A model generated the notes under the pieces. That model searched no databases and was not told the DNA's origin. It worked only from the letters and a program-made list of their open reading frames with translations. This document shows, piece after piece, positions 36,552 to 46,133 of a stretch of DNA of 64,000 nt. This DNA is from Cytobacillus oceanisediminis (GTDB taxonomy: Bacteria; Bacillota; Bacilli; Bacillales; Cytobacillaceae). Position numbers and translations under genes: made by a program. The stretch spans positions 1 through 64,000 of the forward strand of contig NZ_QGTW01000013.1 in NCBI RefSeq assembly GCF_003182355.1, in the 5' to 3' direction. Numbering within the stretch: position 1 is the stretch's first letter; the number at the start of each line of letters is the position of its first letter.

Positions 36552-37613
36552 ATGCTTGAGAATGTATTGAAGGATCTCATTTCAATTAACAGCTCTACCA
36601 AGGAGGGGGCAAACCGGGCAATCGAATATTGCCACCAGTGGCTGTCAGGCGCTGACCTTCCTTCAGAATTGATTGAAAACAACGGATATAAAATGGCAGT
36701 CTGCGAGATTGGAAGCGGTGATCAAACTGTCATCTTTAATGGCCATGTCGATGTTGTGTCAGGAAAGGATGAGCAATTTATTCCTGTGGAAGTTAGAGAT
36801 AAAATCTATGGCCGCGGTTCAGCTGATATGAAAGCGGGAGTTGCTGCCATGATGTGTGCGGTCAAAGAGCTTCACAATAAACCTTTAGGTGTGAAAATAC
36901 AGCTCCAAATTGTATCAGATGAAGAAATAGGCGGGTTTAATTGTTCCGGCTATCTCGCAGAGCAGGGGTTTCGCGGTGATTTTGTCATTTGTTCCGAACC
37001 CACTCAGCTGGGGATTGCGCTAGAAGCAAAAGGCGTTATCAGACTGGATATAGAAATTGAAGGAGACCCCGCCCATGGCAGCCGTCCCTGGGAAGGGATC
37101 AACGCAATTGAAAAAGCCTTTGAAGTCCATCAAAAACTGCTAAAATTGCCTTTTGCAAAAGAATCATCCGAGTTCTATCCATATCCATCGATTAACCTGG
37201 CTAAAATTAAGGGCGGCGATGTATATAATAAAGTTCCGGAAAAATGTGTGATGTCCTATGATATCCGCTACTTGCCTACACAGAATCATGAAGACGTCAT
37301 CAAACAAATTGAAGGCATTACAGATGGCGAAGTAATCATCAATATGTTCAGTAAACCGCTTGTTACTGAAAGGGACAACCCCTTCATCTTAATGCTCGAA
37401 CCGATTGTCGAGAAACATACGGAAGATAAGGCCGTGTTCTTTGGACAGCACGGTTCTGCCGATACGGTCTTTTTCGCTAACTATGGTATACCGGCTATCG
37501 AATTTGGCCCTTCCGGCTTAAACTGGCACGGTGATAAAGAATATGTTCTTCCTCACTCTATCCATTTATATGAAAAAATGCTTATAGACTTCGCTATGAA
37601 GTTTTCGAATTAA
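36552..37613 (+). CDS. M20 family ArgE/DapE-type deacylase or peptidase
   Basis: 353 aa cytosolic dizinc hydrolase. Metal and catalytic motifs are NGHVDVV (H65, D67), GRGSADMKAG (D92 bridges the zincs), SDEEIGG (E124 catalytic, E125 metal) and CSEPT. A dimerisation lid domain lies between about 165 and 270, and the late HGSAD/GLNWHG region supplies the last histidine. ATG has AAAGGAGG 10–11 nt upstream. It stands alone between two terminators. Which N-acyl amino acid or peptide it cleaves cannot be decided from sequence. Confidence 0.9.
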   Translation: MLENVLKDLISINSSTKEGANRAIEYCHQWLSGADLPSELIENNGYKMAVCEIGSGDQTVIFNGHVDVVSGKDEQFIPVEVRDKIYGRGSADMKAGVAAMMCAVKELHNKPLGVKIQLQIVSDEEIGGFNCSGYLAEQGFRGDFVICSEPTQLGIALEAKGVIRLDIEIEGDPAHGSRPWEGINAIEKAFEVHQKLLKLPFAKESSEFYPYPSINLAKIKGGDVYNKVPEKCVMSYDIRYLPTQNHEDVIKQIEGITDGEVIINMFSKPLVTERDNPFILMLEPIVEKHTEDKAVFFGQHGSADTVFFANYGIPAIEFGPSGLNWHGDKEYVLPHSIHLYEKMLIDFAMKFSN

Positions 37614-37645
37614 AGGAGAGCTCATAAAACTTAATTGATAGAATA

Positions 37646-37684
37646 AAAGGGGGACTTGAAATTGCTCAAGTCCCCCTTTTTATG
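37646..37684. terminator. Bidirectional terminator, M20 gene / ABC exporter pair
   Basis: AAAAGGGGGACTTGA pairs with TCAAGTCCCCCTTTT: 15-bp stem, T-tracts on both strands. Confidence 0.92.
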
Positions 37685-37699
37685 ATGGTTATCCTAATC

Positions 37700-39529
37700 T
37701 CATGCATGTGCACCAACTGCAGCTTTACCATGCAGCTGATAGTAAAAGCCCTCCTGCTTGAGAAGCGATTCATGCGTACCTTCTTCGATAATGCGCCCCT
37801 CTTCAAGTACAAAAATTTTATCTGCATTTTGAATGGTGTTTAAGCGATGGGCAATGACGAAGCTGGTCCGGCCCTTCATCAGTTCCTGCAGGGCATCCTG
37901 GATTTTTAGTTCTGTCACAGTATCAATACTGCTTGTTGCCTCATCCAGAATCAAAATGCCAGGGTTAGCGAGGAACGCCCTGGCAATAGATAACAGCTGT
38001 TTTTGCCCCTGGCTGATGCCGCTTCCGTCCTGGCTTAAAACGGTGTCGTATTGCTGGGGAAGCTTCATGATGAACGAATGGGCATTGGCGAGCTTTGCTG
38101 CTTTCACCAATTCTTCATCTGAAGCTTCAAGCCTTCCGTAGCGGATATTTTCACGGACCGTACCCCGGAATAGAAAGGAGTCCTGTAAGACGAAGCCCAT
38201 ATTCTTCCTCAGGCTTTCTTTTTTCACGAGGGAGATATCCTGTCCGTCTATTAAAATGATTCCTGTATCCCGCTCATAAAAGCGGGACAGTAAATTGATC
38301 ATGGTTGTTTTCCCTGCTCCGGTCGGACCTACGAAAGCAGCCGTCTGTCCGGCTTTCACATGGAGGTTAACATTCCTTACCGTATTGCCATCCTCTTCAT
38401 ATGAAAATGAAACATTGCAGAACTCGACTTCTCCTTTAACGTGTGCAAGCTCCTTAAGATCCTTTTCATTCTTAAACTCTTCCTCTTCATCCATAATGTC
38501 AAATACCCGCTCAGCTCCGGCAATCGCAGACAGCAGCGTGTTAAACTGGTTTGCCAGGTCATTCAGCGGACGGGTAAATTGACGGGAATACTCGGTAAAT
38601 ATGACAATGACACCAATCGAGATCATTCCGTTTAGAGCAAAAATACCACCTATCCCAGCAATTATGGCAAAGCTAAGGTTATTCAGAACATTCATTAGCT
38701 TCGGAATAAACCCTGAATAGGTCTGCGCCCAAAATCCTGCCCTCCTAAGCTTTTCCCCTTTCTCATGGAATTCGGCAATAACTTTCTTTTCCTGTGAAAA
38801 CGTTTTAATGATTCGTTGCCCTGATATCGTTTCTTCAATAAAACCATTTAGCTCGCCCAGATTTTTTTGCTGCTCCTTGAATAGTTTTCCTGTCCTTTTT
38901 GTAATCCATTTCATGCCAAGAAACATTAATGGCACAATAATGAGCGTGATCAGCGTCAACAGCGGACTCAGCCACAGCATCACAGAAATCGTGCCAATTA
39001 GGGTAAGCAAACTGGAGAACACCTGGATAACTGAGCTATTCAAGGTAGAGCTGACATTCTCGATATCATTGGTAACCCTGCTCATTAATTCTCCTTGCTG
39101 CCGTTTATCAAAGAAAGGAATCGGCAGCTTATGCAAATGCCTGAAAAGCCTTGTTCTCATCGTAAAAACAGTCTCTTGGGCAATGCCGATCATCCAATAG
39201 TTCTGGAACCAGAGTGAAAGCGAGTGAAACACATAGATCACTGCCAGACCTGCCAGCAAGGTAATAAAACCATCCCTATTTCGTGTGACAATATATTCAT
39301 CAATGGCCACCCCCACTAAAAATGGACCTAGCAAAGCCAATGCGGAACTGATGAGCACCATGAGAAGAACTAGGAACAACAAGCTTTTATTATAGGAAAG
39401 AAAGGACCAAATTCGCTTTAAAGTCACACCTATATTTTTTGATTTCGCCTTTTTCCCTGGTGAAACCTTTTCATCAAGCTGGAGAGGAATTTTTTTATAT
39501 TGGAATGGTCTTTTCAGATGTTTAAGCAT
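37700..39529 (-). CDS. Heterodimeric ABC exporter subunit, YfiC/YheH-like
   Basis: 609 aa: an N-terminal cytosolic extension of ~40 residues, six membrane helices to about 340, then an ATPase domain. Walker A GPTGAGKTT, Walker B LILDEATSSID with catalytic Glu, and H-loop VIAHRLN are intact, but the signature is ISQGQ rather than LSGGQ. With the partner gene (8-bp overlap, co-translated) it forms one canonical and one degenerate ATP site, as in BmrCD/TM287-288-type exporters. Start ATG has GAGAGGGGAATAG upstream. Likely a multidrug exporter; substrate unknown. Confidence 0.92.
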   Translation of the reverse strand: MLKHLKRPFQYKKIPLQLDEKVSPGKKAKSKNIGVTLKRIWSFLSYNKSLLFLVLLMVLISSALALLGPFLVGVAIDEYIVTRNRDGFITLLAGLAVIYVFHSLSLWFQNYWMIGIAQETVFTMRTRLFRHLHKLPIPFFDKRQQGELMSRVTNDIENVSSTLNSSVIQVFSSLLTLIGTISVMLWLSPLLTLITLIIVPLMFLGMKWITKRTGKLFKEQQKNLGELNGFIEETISGQRIIKTFSQEKKVIAEFHEKGEKLRRAGFWAQTYSGFIPKLMNVLNNLSFAIIAGIGGIFALNGMISIGVIVIFTEYSRQFTRPLNDLANQFNTLLSAIAGAERVFDIMDEEEEFKNEKDLKELAHVKGEVEFCNVSFSYEEDGNTVRNVNLHVKAGQTAAFVGPTGAGKTTMINLLSRFYERDTGIILIDGQDISLVKKESLRKNMGFVLQDSFLFRGTVRENIRYGRLEASDEELVKAAKLANAHSFIMKLPQQYDTVLSQDGSGISQGQKQLLSIARAFLANPGILILDEATSSIDTVTELKIQDALQELMKGRTSFVIAHRLNTIQNADKIFVLEEGRIIEEGTHESLLKQEGFYYQLHGKAAVGAHA

Positions 39530-41252
39530 AGTTTCTATTCCCCTCTCCTGATTGGGATTGGAAAATCCGTTTGTATAAACCGGATGTTTTTAGCAGGCTG
39601 TCATGATCACCTTCAGCCAGCAGCTTTCCATCCTCCAGAAGCAAAATCCGGTCCGCTTCAATAGCGGTGCTGATTTTCTGGGTGATAATCAATGTCGTGC
39701 AAGTATACTCCTTTAGAGTGCCCAGCAGCCTTGCTTCTGTTTTCATATCCAACGCGCTCGTGCTGTCATCGAGCAGCAAAATTTTTGGCATTCTCACAAG
39801 AGCCCGTGCAATCGACAATCTTTGTTTTTGCCCCCCGGATAGATTAACACCCTTTTGCCCCACTCTTGTATCATATTGCTGAGGAAGCTTCATAATGGTT
39901 TCATGAATTTGTGCATTTACAGCTGCTGCAGTAATTTCCTCCATAGTAGCATCTTCCTTGCCCCATGAAATGTTTTCTTTCACACTTCCTGTAAAAAGCA
40001 AGGCTTCCTGCGGAACGAAACCGACCTTCCTGCGGAGGTTCTCCATTTTCATCTCGCGGACATCATGCCCATCAATTTTAACTTTTCCTTCTGTTACATC
40101 ATAAAGTCGGGGAATGAGCTGGAATAAAGAGGTCTTGCCCGCTCCCGTGGCACCGAGGATGGCGACCGTTTCGCCCGGATTTATTTTAAAGCTGATATCG
40201 TCGAGAACCGTTTCGGCCGTTCCCGGATATTGAAATGAGACATTTGTAAATTCAATTTTTCCTTCATTGACTGTTAAATCCTTTCGGGAGTCCAAAAGAT
40301 CCGCTAAATCAACCTCTGTTTCCAATACCTCAGTGACACGATTTGCAGAGGCACGGGCCCTTGAAAAGGCCATTATAATCCAGGAAAAGATGGAAAAAGC
40401 AGCCGTTATCCTTGTTGCATAGTTGACAATTGCGACTACCTCTCCCACCTTCACATCCCCTGTATTGACCTGGATGCTCCCAAACCATAGTACACCCAGA
40501 ATGCAAAGGTTCATAATTAGAAGAAGCACCGGCATGGTTACTTCCATTAGCCGCAATGCTTTGACTGTTCCATCTCTAAGATCCTCATTGGTTCCTGTAA
40601 AGCGTTTCACCTCATGGTTTCTGCGGACAAAGGCTTTTATTAAACGAATTCCCGACAAATTTTCCTGCATAACACTATTTACCGCATCCAGTTTTTCCTG
40701 AACCTCTTTAAACATTGCCCCCCCTTTGCCCATCACCCAAAACAGGAAAAGAAATAGAAAAGGTGAAACAACCGATAAAATGAGTGCCAGTTTTACATCC
40801 ACTACAAATGCCATCCCAAGACCGCCGATAATTAATAGTGGCGCTCTCATCATAATTCTGAGACTCATGAACACTGTATTTTGCAGCTGTGTAATATCAT
40901 TTGTCATTCTTGTAATCAGAGAAGAAGTGGGGAAGCGATTAAAATTGGCAAAAGAAAAAGATTGCACTTTTTCATATAAACTTTTTCTCACATCAAAACC
41001 GAAGCTTTGGCTAACATGGGCAGCATAGAAGGAATTGATTACGCCTGCTGCAAAAGCTGCAAATGAAGCTCCGACCATGATTCCTCCCCATTTCATAACC
41101 TCCTGAAGGTCATTTTGCATAATTCCATTATCTATAATTTTTGCCATTAGCAAAGGCTGAATAAGCTCAACCACGAGCTCTGTCAGCATTAGCATAAGAG
41201 CAACACCCACCGCGATCCGGTACGGTTTTAAGTATGATAAAATCCTCGCCAT
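39522..41252 (-). CDS. Heterodimeric ABC exporter subunit, YfiB/YheI-like
   Basis: 576 aa, six membrane helices then an ATPase domain with Walker A GATGAGKTS. Walker B is LLLDDSTSALD, with Asp where the catalytic Glu should be, and the switch is IITQKIS, with Gln for the H-loop His. The signature LSGGQKQR is intact. So its own ATP site is non-hydrolytic, while it lends a good signature to the partner. ATG 41252 has GGGGG 8 nt upstream; a longer frame of nine codons is less likely. First gene of the pair; no regulator gene is adjacent. Confidence 0.92.
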   Translation of the reverse strand: MARILSYLKPYRIAVGVALMLMLTELVVELIQPLLMAKIIDNGIMQNDLQEVMKWGGIMVGASFAAFAAGVINSFYAAHVSQSFGFDVRKSLYEKVQSFSFANFNRFPTSSLITRMTNDITQLQNTVFMSLRIMMRAPLLIIGGLGMAFVVDVKLALILSVVSPFLFLFLFWVMGKGGAMFKEVQEKLDAVNSVMQENLSGIRLIKAFVRRNHEVKRFTGTNEDLRDGTVKALRLMEVTMPVLLLIMNLCILGVLWFGSIQVNTGDVKVGEVVAIVNYATRITAAFSIFSWIIMAFSRARASANRVTEVLETEVDLADLLDSRKDLTVNEGKIEFTNVSFQYPGTAETVLDDISFKINPGETVAILGATGAGKTSLFQLIPRLYDVTEGKVKIDGHDVREMKMENLRRKVGFVPQEALLFTGSVKENISWGKEDATMEEITAAAVNAQIHETIMKLPQQYDTRVGQKGVNLSGGQKQRLSIARALVRMPKILLLDDSTSALDMKTEARLLGTLKEYTCTTLIITQKISTAIEADRILLLEDGKLLAEGDHDSLLKTSGLYKRIFQSQSGEGNRNYA

Positions 41253-41483
41253 TCCTAGTCCCCCAAGCTGTAATTGCAAATTATAATATATGTATAAAAA
41301 GGCATCAGAAATCCTTCGATAAACTAAATATTATAACGCTATAAATATAATATCCCTTTTTACAAAATTTTTAAATAATTTGCCTGTAAAAAAATTAGAA
41401 AAGGGCAGGCGCCCTTAAACATCATGTGTGAAAAGCCCAATTCAAACAGTCTATTAAAGCAAAAAATTGATCTAATTATAAAA

Positions 41484-41645
41484 AGCTTTGTTAACTTACC
41501 TGTTGATTTCCGCTCCATGCACTCAGAAGAACCGCGGGCGGTACAGGAGCCTCCTCAAGAACTATACCTGCGGGGTCTCCCTTTGACTCGCGCCTCCCGC
41601 TGCAATCAACAGGGTGCTACTATCAACATTTATCTTAAATAGACC
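41484..41645. repeat. Dispersed inverted-end repeat B, copy 3
   Basis: Begins AGCTTTGTTAACTTACCTG then TTGATTTCCGCTCCATGCAC, contains GAACCGCGGGCGG, ACCTGCGGGGTCTCCC and CTCCCGCTGCAATCAACA, and ends near TATCAACATTTATCTTAAAT. It lies between the ABC exporter pair and the glycerophosphodiesterase gene. The rest of the 41253–41648 gap is AT-rich with no gene. Confidence 0.72.
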
Positions 41646-41648
41646 CTA

Positions 41649-41684
41649 ATAAAAAAAAACGCCTGGATGATTCCAAGCGTCAAT
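41649..41684 (-). terminator. Terminator of the glycerophosphodiesterase gene
   Basis: Minus strand: ACGCTTGG/CCAGGCGT stem, then nine T, overlapping the stop codon. Confidence 0.8.
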
Positions 41685-42660
41685 TTTCCTTGTATAGGGG
41701 TGCAATTAGATCAATCCGGTTTGTCCATATTCCCCCGGAATAGCCAGCAGGAAGACGTCCCAAATCTGCAGGTTTATCAAAGCCTTCAGACCAGCCGCCG
41801 TCGCCTGCAACTACGATGACATTTGTGCCTGCTTTATCCATACGGTTTAAAAACTTATTAGGCCAGCCCCACATCCATTTTGCATAAGCTTCAGGGACAT
41901 GCAGCTGCGTTTCTTCACAGGAATTAGGAATATATCCTGTCCAGCCAGCTGCCAGATAGGGCAAAAGACAACTCTTTAGGGTTGCCTTTGACATCACCCG
42001 CATGCCAGGCATTTTCTCCTTAAGCGCAGCAATAGGTTCATCTCCCCCATATACCGTTATTTCCTGCAGCCGGCTTTCCGGGAACTTTGAAAGATATTCA
42101 GCAAGCTGTTTTCCTTCACTCGGATCATTGCTTTTAATATGAATTAAAAAGTTGCCTTCCGGAAAATGCTCCATTACATCATCAAGCGAAGGCATAAGTC
42201 GGGTTCCTTTTCCGCGAAACGGAAAAGTTTTTCCCTTATCAGCTGTATAGCCGTATCCAATGTCGAGCTGTTTCAGTTCTTCCATTGTATGTTCCCTGAC
42301 AACTCCCTGGCCATCTGTCCTGCATTCCAGCGTCCAATCATGAAAAACAGCAAACTGGCCATCCTTTGTCAGCTGGATATCCAATTCCACTACATTAGCC
42401 CCAGCTTCAAAAGCCGCCTCCATAGATGGAATGGTATTTTCTATAAAAGGATGTTCAGGCTCATAAATTCGCTCTGCCGTACACGTATCTCCGGTTATTC
42501 CTTCCATATTAAAGGTCTGTGCCATCCCTCTATGCGCCATCAGCAAAGGTTTCTCTTCCCTTTCTTTTGTAAACAGAGAGCTATTATTGGCAAACATAAA
42601 CACTGCAAGGATTAGTAAAAACAAGAGCAGTCTTTTAAAAAACTTTTTGATCTTTTTCAT
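41680..42660 (-). CDS. Membrane-anchored glycerophosphodiester phosphodiesterase
   Basis: 326 aa. Hydrolyses glycerophosphodiesters to glycerol-3-phosphate and an alcohol. An N-terminal membrane anchor (residues 9–25, preceded by KKIKKFFKR) should place the enzyme outside the cell. The GDPD motifs are AHRG (H43, R44), ENT (E74) and VVELDIQLTKDG with E92/D94 and catalytic H107 in AVFHD. An unusual insert lies between HRG and ENT (residues 46–72, with the pair C60/…). ATG 42660 has GGAGG 4–5 nt upstream. The C-terminal ~110 residues are longer than in small cytosolic GDPDs. Confidence 0.88.
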   Translation of the reverse strand: MKKIKKFFKRLLLFLLILAVFMFANNSSLFTKEREEKPLLMAHRGMAQTFNMEGITGDTCTAERIYEPEHPFIENTIPSMEAAFEAGANVVELDIQLTKDGQFAVFHDWTLECRTDGQGVVREHTMEELKQLDIGYGYTADKGKTFPFRGKGTRLMPSLDDVMEHFPEGNFLIHIKSNDPSEGKQLAEYLSKFPESRLQEITVYGGDEPIAALKEKMPGMRVMSKATLKSCLLPYLAAGWTGYIPNSCEETQLHVPEAYAKWMWGWPNKFLNRMDKAGTNVIVVAGDGGWSEGFDKPADLGRLPAGYSGGIWTNRIDLIAPLYKEN

Positions 42661-42768
42661 CCGGTCCTCCAAATGGTGTCTCTTATATCATTATCGAACC
42701 GATTTTACCACAATTTCATCTTTGTAAATACAAAAGACCAAATCAATCGATTTGGCCATCATAATATA

Positions 42769-43479
42769 TTAACTCGATTTCCGTCCCAGATAGGCCTCCA
42801 TGATTCTTGGATCATTCAACAGCTCCCGGGAACTTCCTTCTGCTACGATTTTTCCGGTTTCCAGCACATATCCATAATCAGATATGCGCAGAGCCTGTCT
42901 TGCATTCTGCTCTACCAGGAGAACTGTTGTCCCAGCTTCATTAATTTCTTTTATAATTTTAAAAATATCAGCCACGATCAGCGGTGCCAATCCCATTGAT
43001 GGTTCGTCAAGGAGAAGAAGCTTCGGCTTGCTGAGGATTGCTCTGGCAATGGCGAGCATTTGCTGCTGGCCGCCAGATAAAGTCCCACCCAGCTGTTTCT
43101 GCCTTTCTTCAAGAATCGGGAATCTTTCCATTACATTTTTAATATCCCGGTCAATCTCATTATCCTTTCGGTGGTATGCCCCCATTTCAAGGTTTTCGAG
43201 CACTGTCATCCCTGAGAGGATCTGCCGGCCCTCCGGAACAAGAGCAATTCCTTTTCTCAGCAGCTGATCAGGCCGCAGCCCCTTTACTTCCTCACCTTGA
43301 AATTCAATGCTGCCCTGCTGCGGTTTCAGAAGCCCAGATATAGTCTTCATGGTCGTTGTTTTCCCGGCTCCGTTTGCTCCAAGAATTGTGACAATGCTTC
43401 CTTCTTCCACCTCAAGACCAATGTTCTTAAGCACCTGGATTTTACCATAAAAGGCGGAAATGCCGTTTACTTTAAGCAT
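42769..43479 (-). CDS. livF: Branched-chain amino acid ABC importer ATPase LivF
   Basis: 236 aa ATPase. Walker A GANGAGKTT, signature LSGGQQQ, Walker B LLLLDEPSMGLAP and the LivF-typical VEQNA in place of the usual H-loop context. ATG 43479 follows GAGGAGGAAGATATGT; it overlaps the end of livG by 8 bp, so a longer frame reaching 36 codons upstream inside livG is not used. Last gene of the livHMGF cluster. It energises uptake of leucine/isoleucine/valine or related amino acids together with LivG. Confidence 0.94.
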   Translation of the reverse strand: MLKVNGISAFYGKIQVLKNIGLEVEEGSIVTILGANGAGKTTTMKTISGLLKPQQGSIEFQGEEVKGLRPDQLLRKGIALVPEGRQILSGMTVLENLEMGAYHRKDNEIDRDIKNVMERFPILEERQKQLGGTLSGGQQQMLAIARAILSKPKLLLLDEPSMGLAPLIVADIFKIIKEINEAGTTVLLVEQNARQALRISDYGYVLETGKIVAEGSSRELLNDPRIMEAYLGRKSS

Positions 43480-44245
43480 ACATATCTTCCTCCTCGCTGC
43501 CGAGATAGGCTTCGATGACATCAGGGTTATTCTGAATGTCGGCCGGTGTTCCTTCTGCAATCTTCTTGCCGAAGTTAAGTACCGCAATCCGGTCGCATAA
43601 TTTCATCACAAGAGGCATATCATGCTCAATCAGCAGCACAGTAATCCCCTGCTCCTGAATTTTTTTAATAAGGTGAAAAAGTTCGCTTGTTTCTGTTTCG
43701 TTCATTCCGGCTGCCGGCTCATCAAGAAGAAGAAGCTGCGGACTACTGGCCAAGGCTCTGGCTATTTCTAGTCTTCTTTGCTGGCCGTATGCCAGGCTGT
43801 CCGAGACAATATCCGCATATCCTCCCAAACCAACAAATTCAAGCAATTCATTTGCTTTGCGGCGGATTCTTTCCTCTTCCTTGCGCTGGTTTTTTGTCCG
43901 AAAGACACTGCTGAATACCCCTGCTTTACTCCGGCAATGCTCCCCTACCATTACGTTTTCCTCAGCTGTCATTTGCGGAAATAGACGAATGTTCTGGAAT
44001 GTCCGGCAAATGCCTTTTTTCGTAATGAGATGGGGCTTCAGGCCATTTATGTTATCTGCGTTAAATATAATTTCCCCGGAAGTCGGTGTAAACATCGATG
44101 TAATTAAATTGAACATCGTTGTTTTGCCTGCTCCATTGGGTCCAATCAGTCCAAAGATTTCTCCCTTATTTATAGAAAATGAGACATCAGACAGAGCACT
44201 CAGCCCGCCAAAGTTTTTACATGCTTTTTTGACTTGAAGTACCAT
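43472..44245 (-). CDS. livG: Branched-chain amino acid ABC importer ATPase LivG
   Basis: 257 aa. Walker A GPNGAGKTT, Q-loop FQNIRLFPQMT, signature LAYGQQRR, Walker B LLLLDEPAAGMN and H-loop IEHDM. The LivG-specific NPDVIEAYLG is near the C terminus. Start ATG has GAGGGGGC 6 nt upstream; overlaps livM by 29 bp and livF by 8 bp, so the cluster is translationally coupled. Confidence 0.94.
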   Translation of the reverse strand: MVLQVKKACKNFGGLSALSDVSFSINKGEIFGLIGPNGAGKTTMFNLITSMFTPTSGEIIFNADNINGLKPHLITKKGICRTFQNIRLFPQMTAEENVMVGEHCRSKAGVFSSVFRTKNQRKEEERIRRKANELLEFVGLGGYADIVSDSLAYGQQRRLEIARALASSPQLLLLDEPAAGMNETETSELFHLIKKIQEQGITVLLIEHDMPLVMKLCDRIAVLNFGKKIAEGTPADIQNNPDVIEAYLGSEEEDMYA

Positions 44246-45194
44246 GCTTTTGCCCCCTCTTTGACGTTTTCAGCTTAATCCAGTTTAAAAAATTTACATC
44301 AATAAGTCCCTGAGGACGGACAGCCATCATAATAATGATGATTAAACCGTAAATCATATAGCGGTATTCGCTGATAAAACGAAGCACTTCTGGCATAACG
44401 GTCAAGAATAGCGCCCCAAATACTGGTCCCCAAATGACTTCACTGCCGCCAAAGACAGCAAAAATTAAAATTTCGACTGCACGGTGATAGGCAAAATCGG
44501 CCGGGCTTATGTAAGCTAGCACGTGTGCAAACAAAGTGCCGGCAAAGCCTGCTACCAATGCTCCCTGTGCAAAAGCAAGTACTTTATAATAGGTTATGTT
44601 GATTCCCATTGACTCCGCTGCCTTTTCATCAAGCTTTATTGCAGCAAAAGCCCGTCCGACACGGGATCGGTTTTGCCTTCTAAAAAACATGACAATGCTG
44701 ATGGTAATTACTAATAAGAGAAGGAAAATAGTTAAGAAAACAAACTGGTTATTTTGCAGGCCAAGCACCTTCGGATCAAAACCAAAGCCTTTTAGTGTAT
44801 TCAGGATTTCACGTCCCATATGCGGTATGCCTGATAAACCAACAGCACCCTTTGTCAGCGACTCCCAGTTTACAAAAATAACACGAATTACTTCTCCAAA
44901 TCCAAGGGTAACAATCGCCAGATAAACTCCTTGAAGCCTTAAAGTTGGAATTCCGATAATAATTCCGAACAAACCCGCCATTAAGGTACCTGCCAGTATT
45001 CCCACAATAATCGGAAGGTCAAAATTCAGCGTTAAAAGTGCGGAAGTATATGCTCCGATCCCCATAAACCCTGCATTGGCAAGCGACAGCTGTCCCGTTG
45101 ATAGTGTAATATAAATGCTTACCCCTAGAATAATGTTGATTAGTATAAAGGAAGCAACCTGTAAGTGATATGGATTAATTAATTCTGCAAGCAT
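44217..45194 (-). CDS. livM: Branched-chain amino acid ABC importer permease LivM
   Basis: 325 aa with about eight to nine membrane segments. The LivM motif GFGEVIRVIFVNW and the EAA-like loop DEKAAESMGINITYYKVLAFAQGA are present. ATG 45194 has GAAGGTGA 5 nt upstream and lies 12 bp after livH. Forms the permease with LivH. Confidence 0.94.
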   Translation of the reverse strand: MLAELINPYHLQVASFILINIILGVSIYITLSTGQLSLANAGFMGIGAYTSALLTLNFDLPIIVGILAGTLMAGLFGIIIGIPTLRLQGVYLAIVTLGFGEVIRVIFVNWESLTKGAVGLSGIPHMGREILNTLKGFGFDPKVLGLQNNQFVFLTIFLLLLVITISIVMFFRRQNRSRVGRAFAAIKLDEKAAESMGINITYYKVLAFAQGALVAGFAGTLFAHVLAYISPADFAYHRAVEILIFAVFGGSEVIWGPVFGALFLTVMPEVLRFISEYRYMIYGLIIIIMMAVRPQGLIDVNFLNWIKLKTSKRGQKHGTSSQKSM

Positions 45195-45206
45195 GGATTC
45201 ACCTTC

Positions 45207-46082
45207 TTACGCTGAGATTTTTTGGCCAAACAACCCTTGAGGCCTAATGAGTAGTATGACGATTATAGCCACAAAAGCTATTGCATCCTTGTAGCCGGAA
45301 TTGCCGTAAACTACAACGAAAGTCTCCGCCAATCCAAGGATCAGCCCGCCTGCCATTGCGCCTTTGACATTTCCCATTCCTCCGAGAATGATAATGGCAA
45401 GCCCTTTTAGCCCTATGGATAATCCCATCTGCGGCGTAACAGAGTTAAAAGCCATTCCGACTAGGATGCCGGCAATTCCTCCCATAGCCGATGCAATGAT
45501 AACGGTCATCGTAATTGTTCTTTTTACATCAACGCCAAGAAGGCTTGCAGTTTCCAAATTTTCCGCTGTTGCCCTTAAAGCCTTGCCTGCTTTTGTTTTG
45601 CCAAGCCAAAAAGAAAGAGCGTACATTAGGAGTACAGAAATGACAAAAATGACAATCTGCACGAGGTATATGGTTATCGATCCGATCTGAAAATTAATTT
45701 CAGCGAATGAAGCCCGGAATGGATGATTGCCTGGACCAAAAAGATGATGGGACAGATTCTCCAGTAATATTGAAACACCGATTGTACTGATTAATGGCGC
45801 TAAATGTGAAACACCTTGTTTACTTCGCAGCGGTCTTAGAGCAAAACGTTCAAGCATATACCCCATTACAGCAGTAACCAAAATGGCTGCCAGGAAAGCG
45901 AGCCAAAGCGGCCCTTTGAAGGTAGCTGTCACAACCACGCCGATAAAGGCGCCAAACATAAAGATCTCTCCGTGCGCCATGTTAATAATGCCAAGCACCC
46001 CGAAGACTAGTGTAAACCCAAGCGCAACGATGGCATAAATACTGCCAAGGGTTATTCCGTTTATTAATTGTTCAATTAACAC
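45207..46082 (-). CDS. livH: Branched-chain amino acid ABC importer permease LivH
   Basis: 291 aa with about eight membrane segments. Starts MLIEQLINGITLGSIYAIVALG, with the LivH-typical GIINMAHGEIFM and the loop AENLETASLLGVDV. The start is GTG at 46080–46082 with TAGGTGG upstream. It is separated from the receptor gene livK by a terminator and a dispersed repeat, so livHMGF may be transcribed partly from its own promoter. Confidence 0.94.
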   Translation of the reverse strand: MLIEQLINGITLGSIYAIVALGFTLVFGVLGIINMAHGEIFMFGAFIGVVVTATFKGPLWLAFLAAILVTAVMGYMLERFALRPLRSKQGVSHLAPLISTIGVSILLENLSHHLFGPGNHPFRASFAEINFQIGSITIYLVQIVIFVISVLLMYALSFWLGKTKAGKALRATAENLETASLLGVDVKRTITMTVIIASAMGGIAGILVGMAFNSVTPQMGLSIGLKGLAIIILGGMGNVKGAMAGGLILGLAETFVVVYGNSGYKDAIAFVAIIVILLIRPQGLFGQKISA

Positions 46083-46133
46083 GGCTATCCACCTACTAAC
46101 ATTTTTTATATGAAGCTTGCAGTCTTAATTTTT

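Noticed and set aside
41424..41642. 72-codon open frame before the glycerophosphodiesterase terminator
   Set aside because: It runs through repeat B copy 3 and has no ribosome site.
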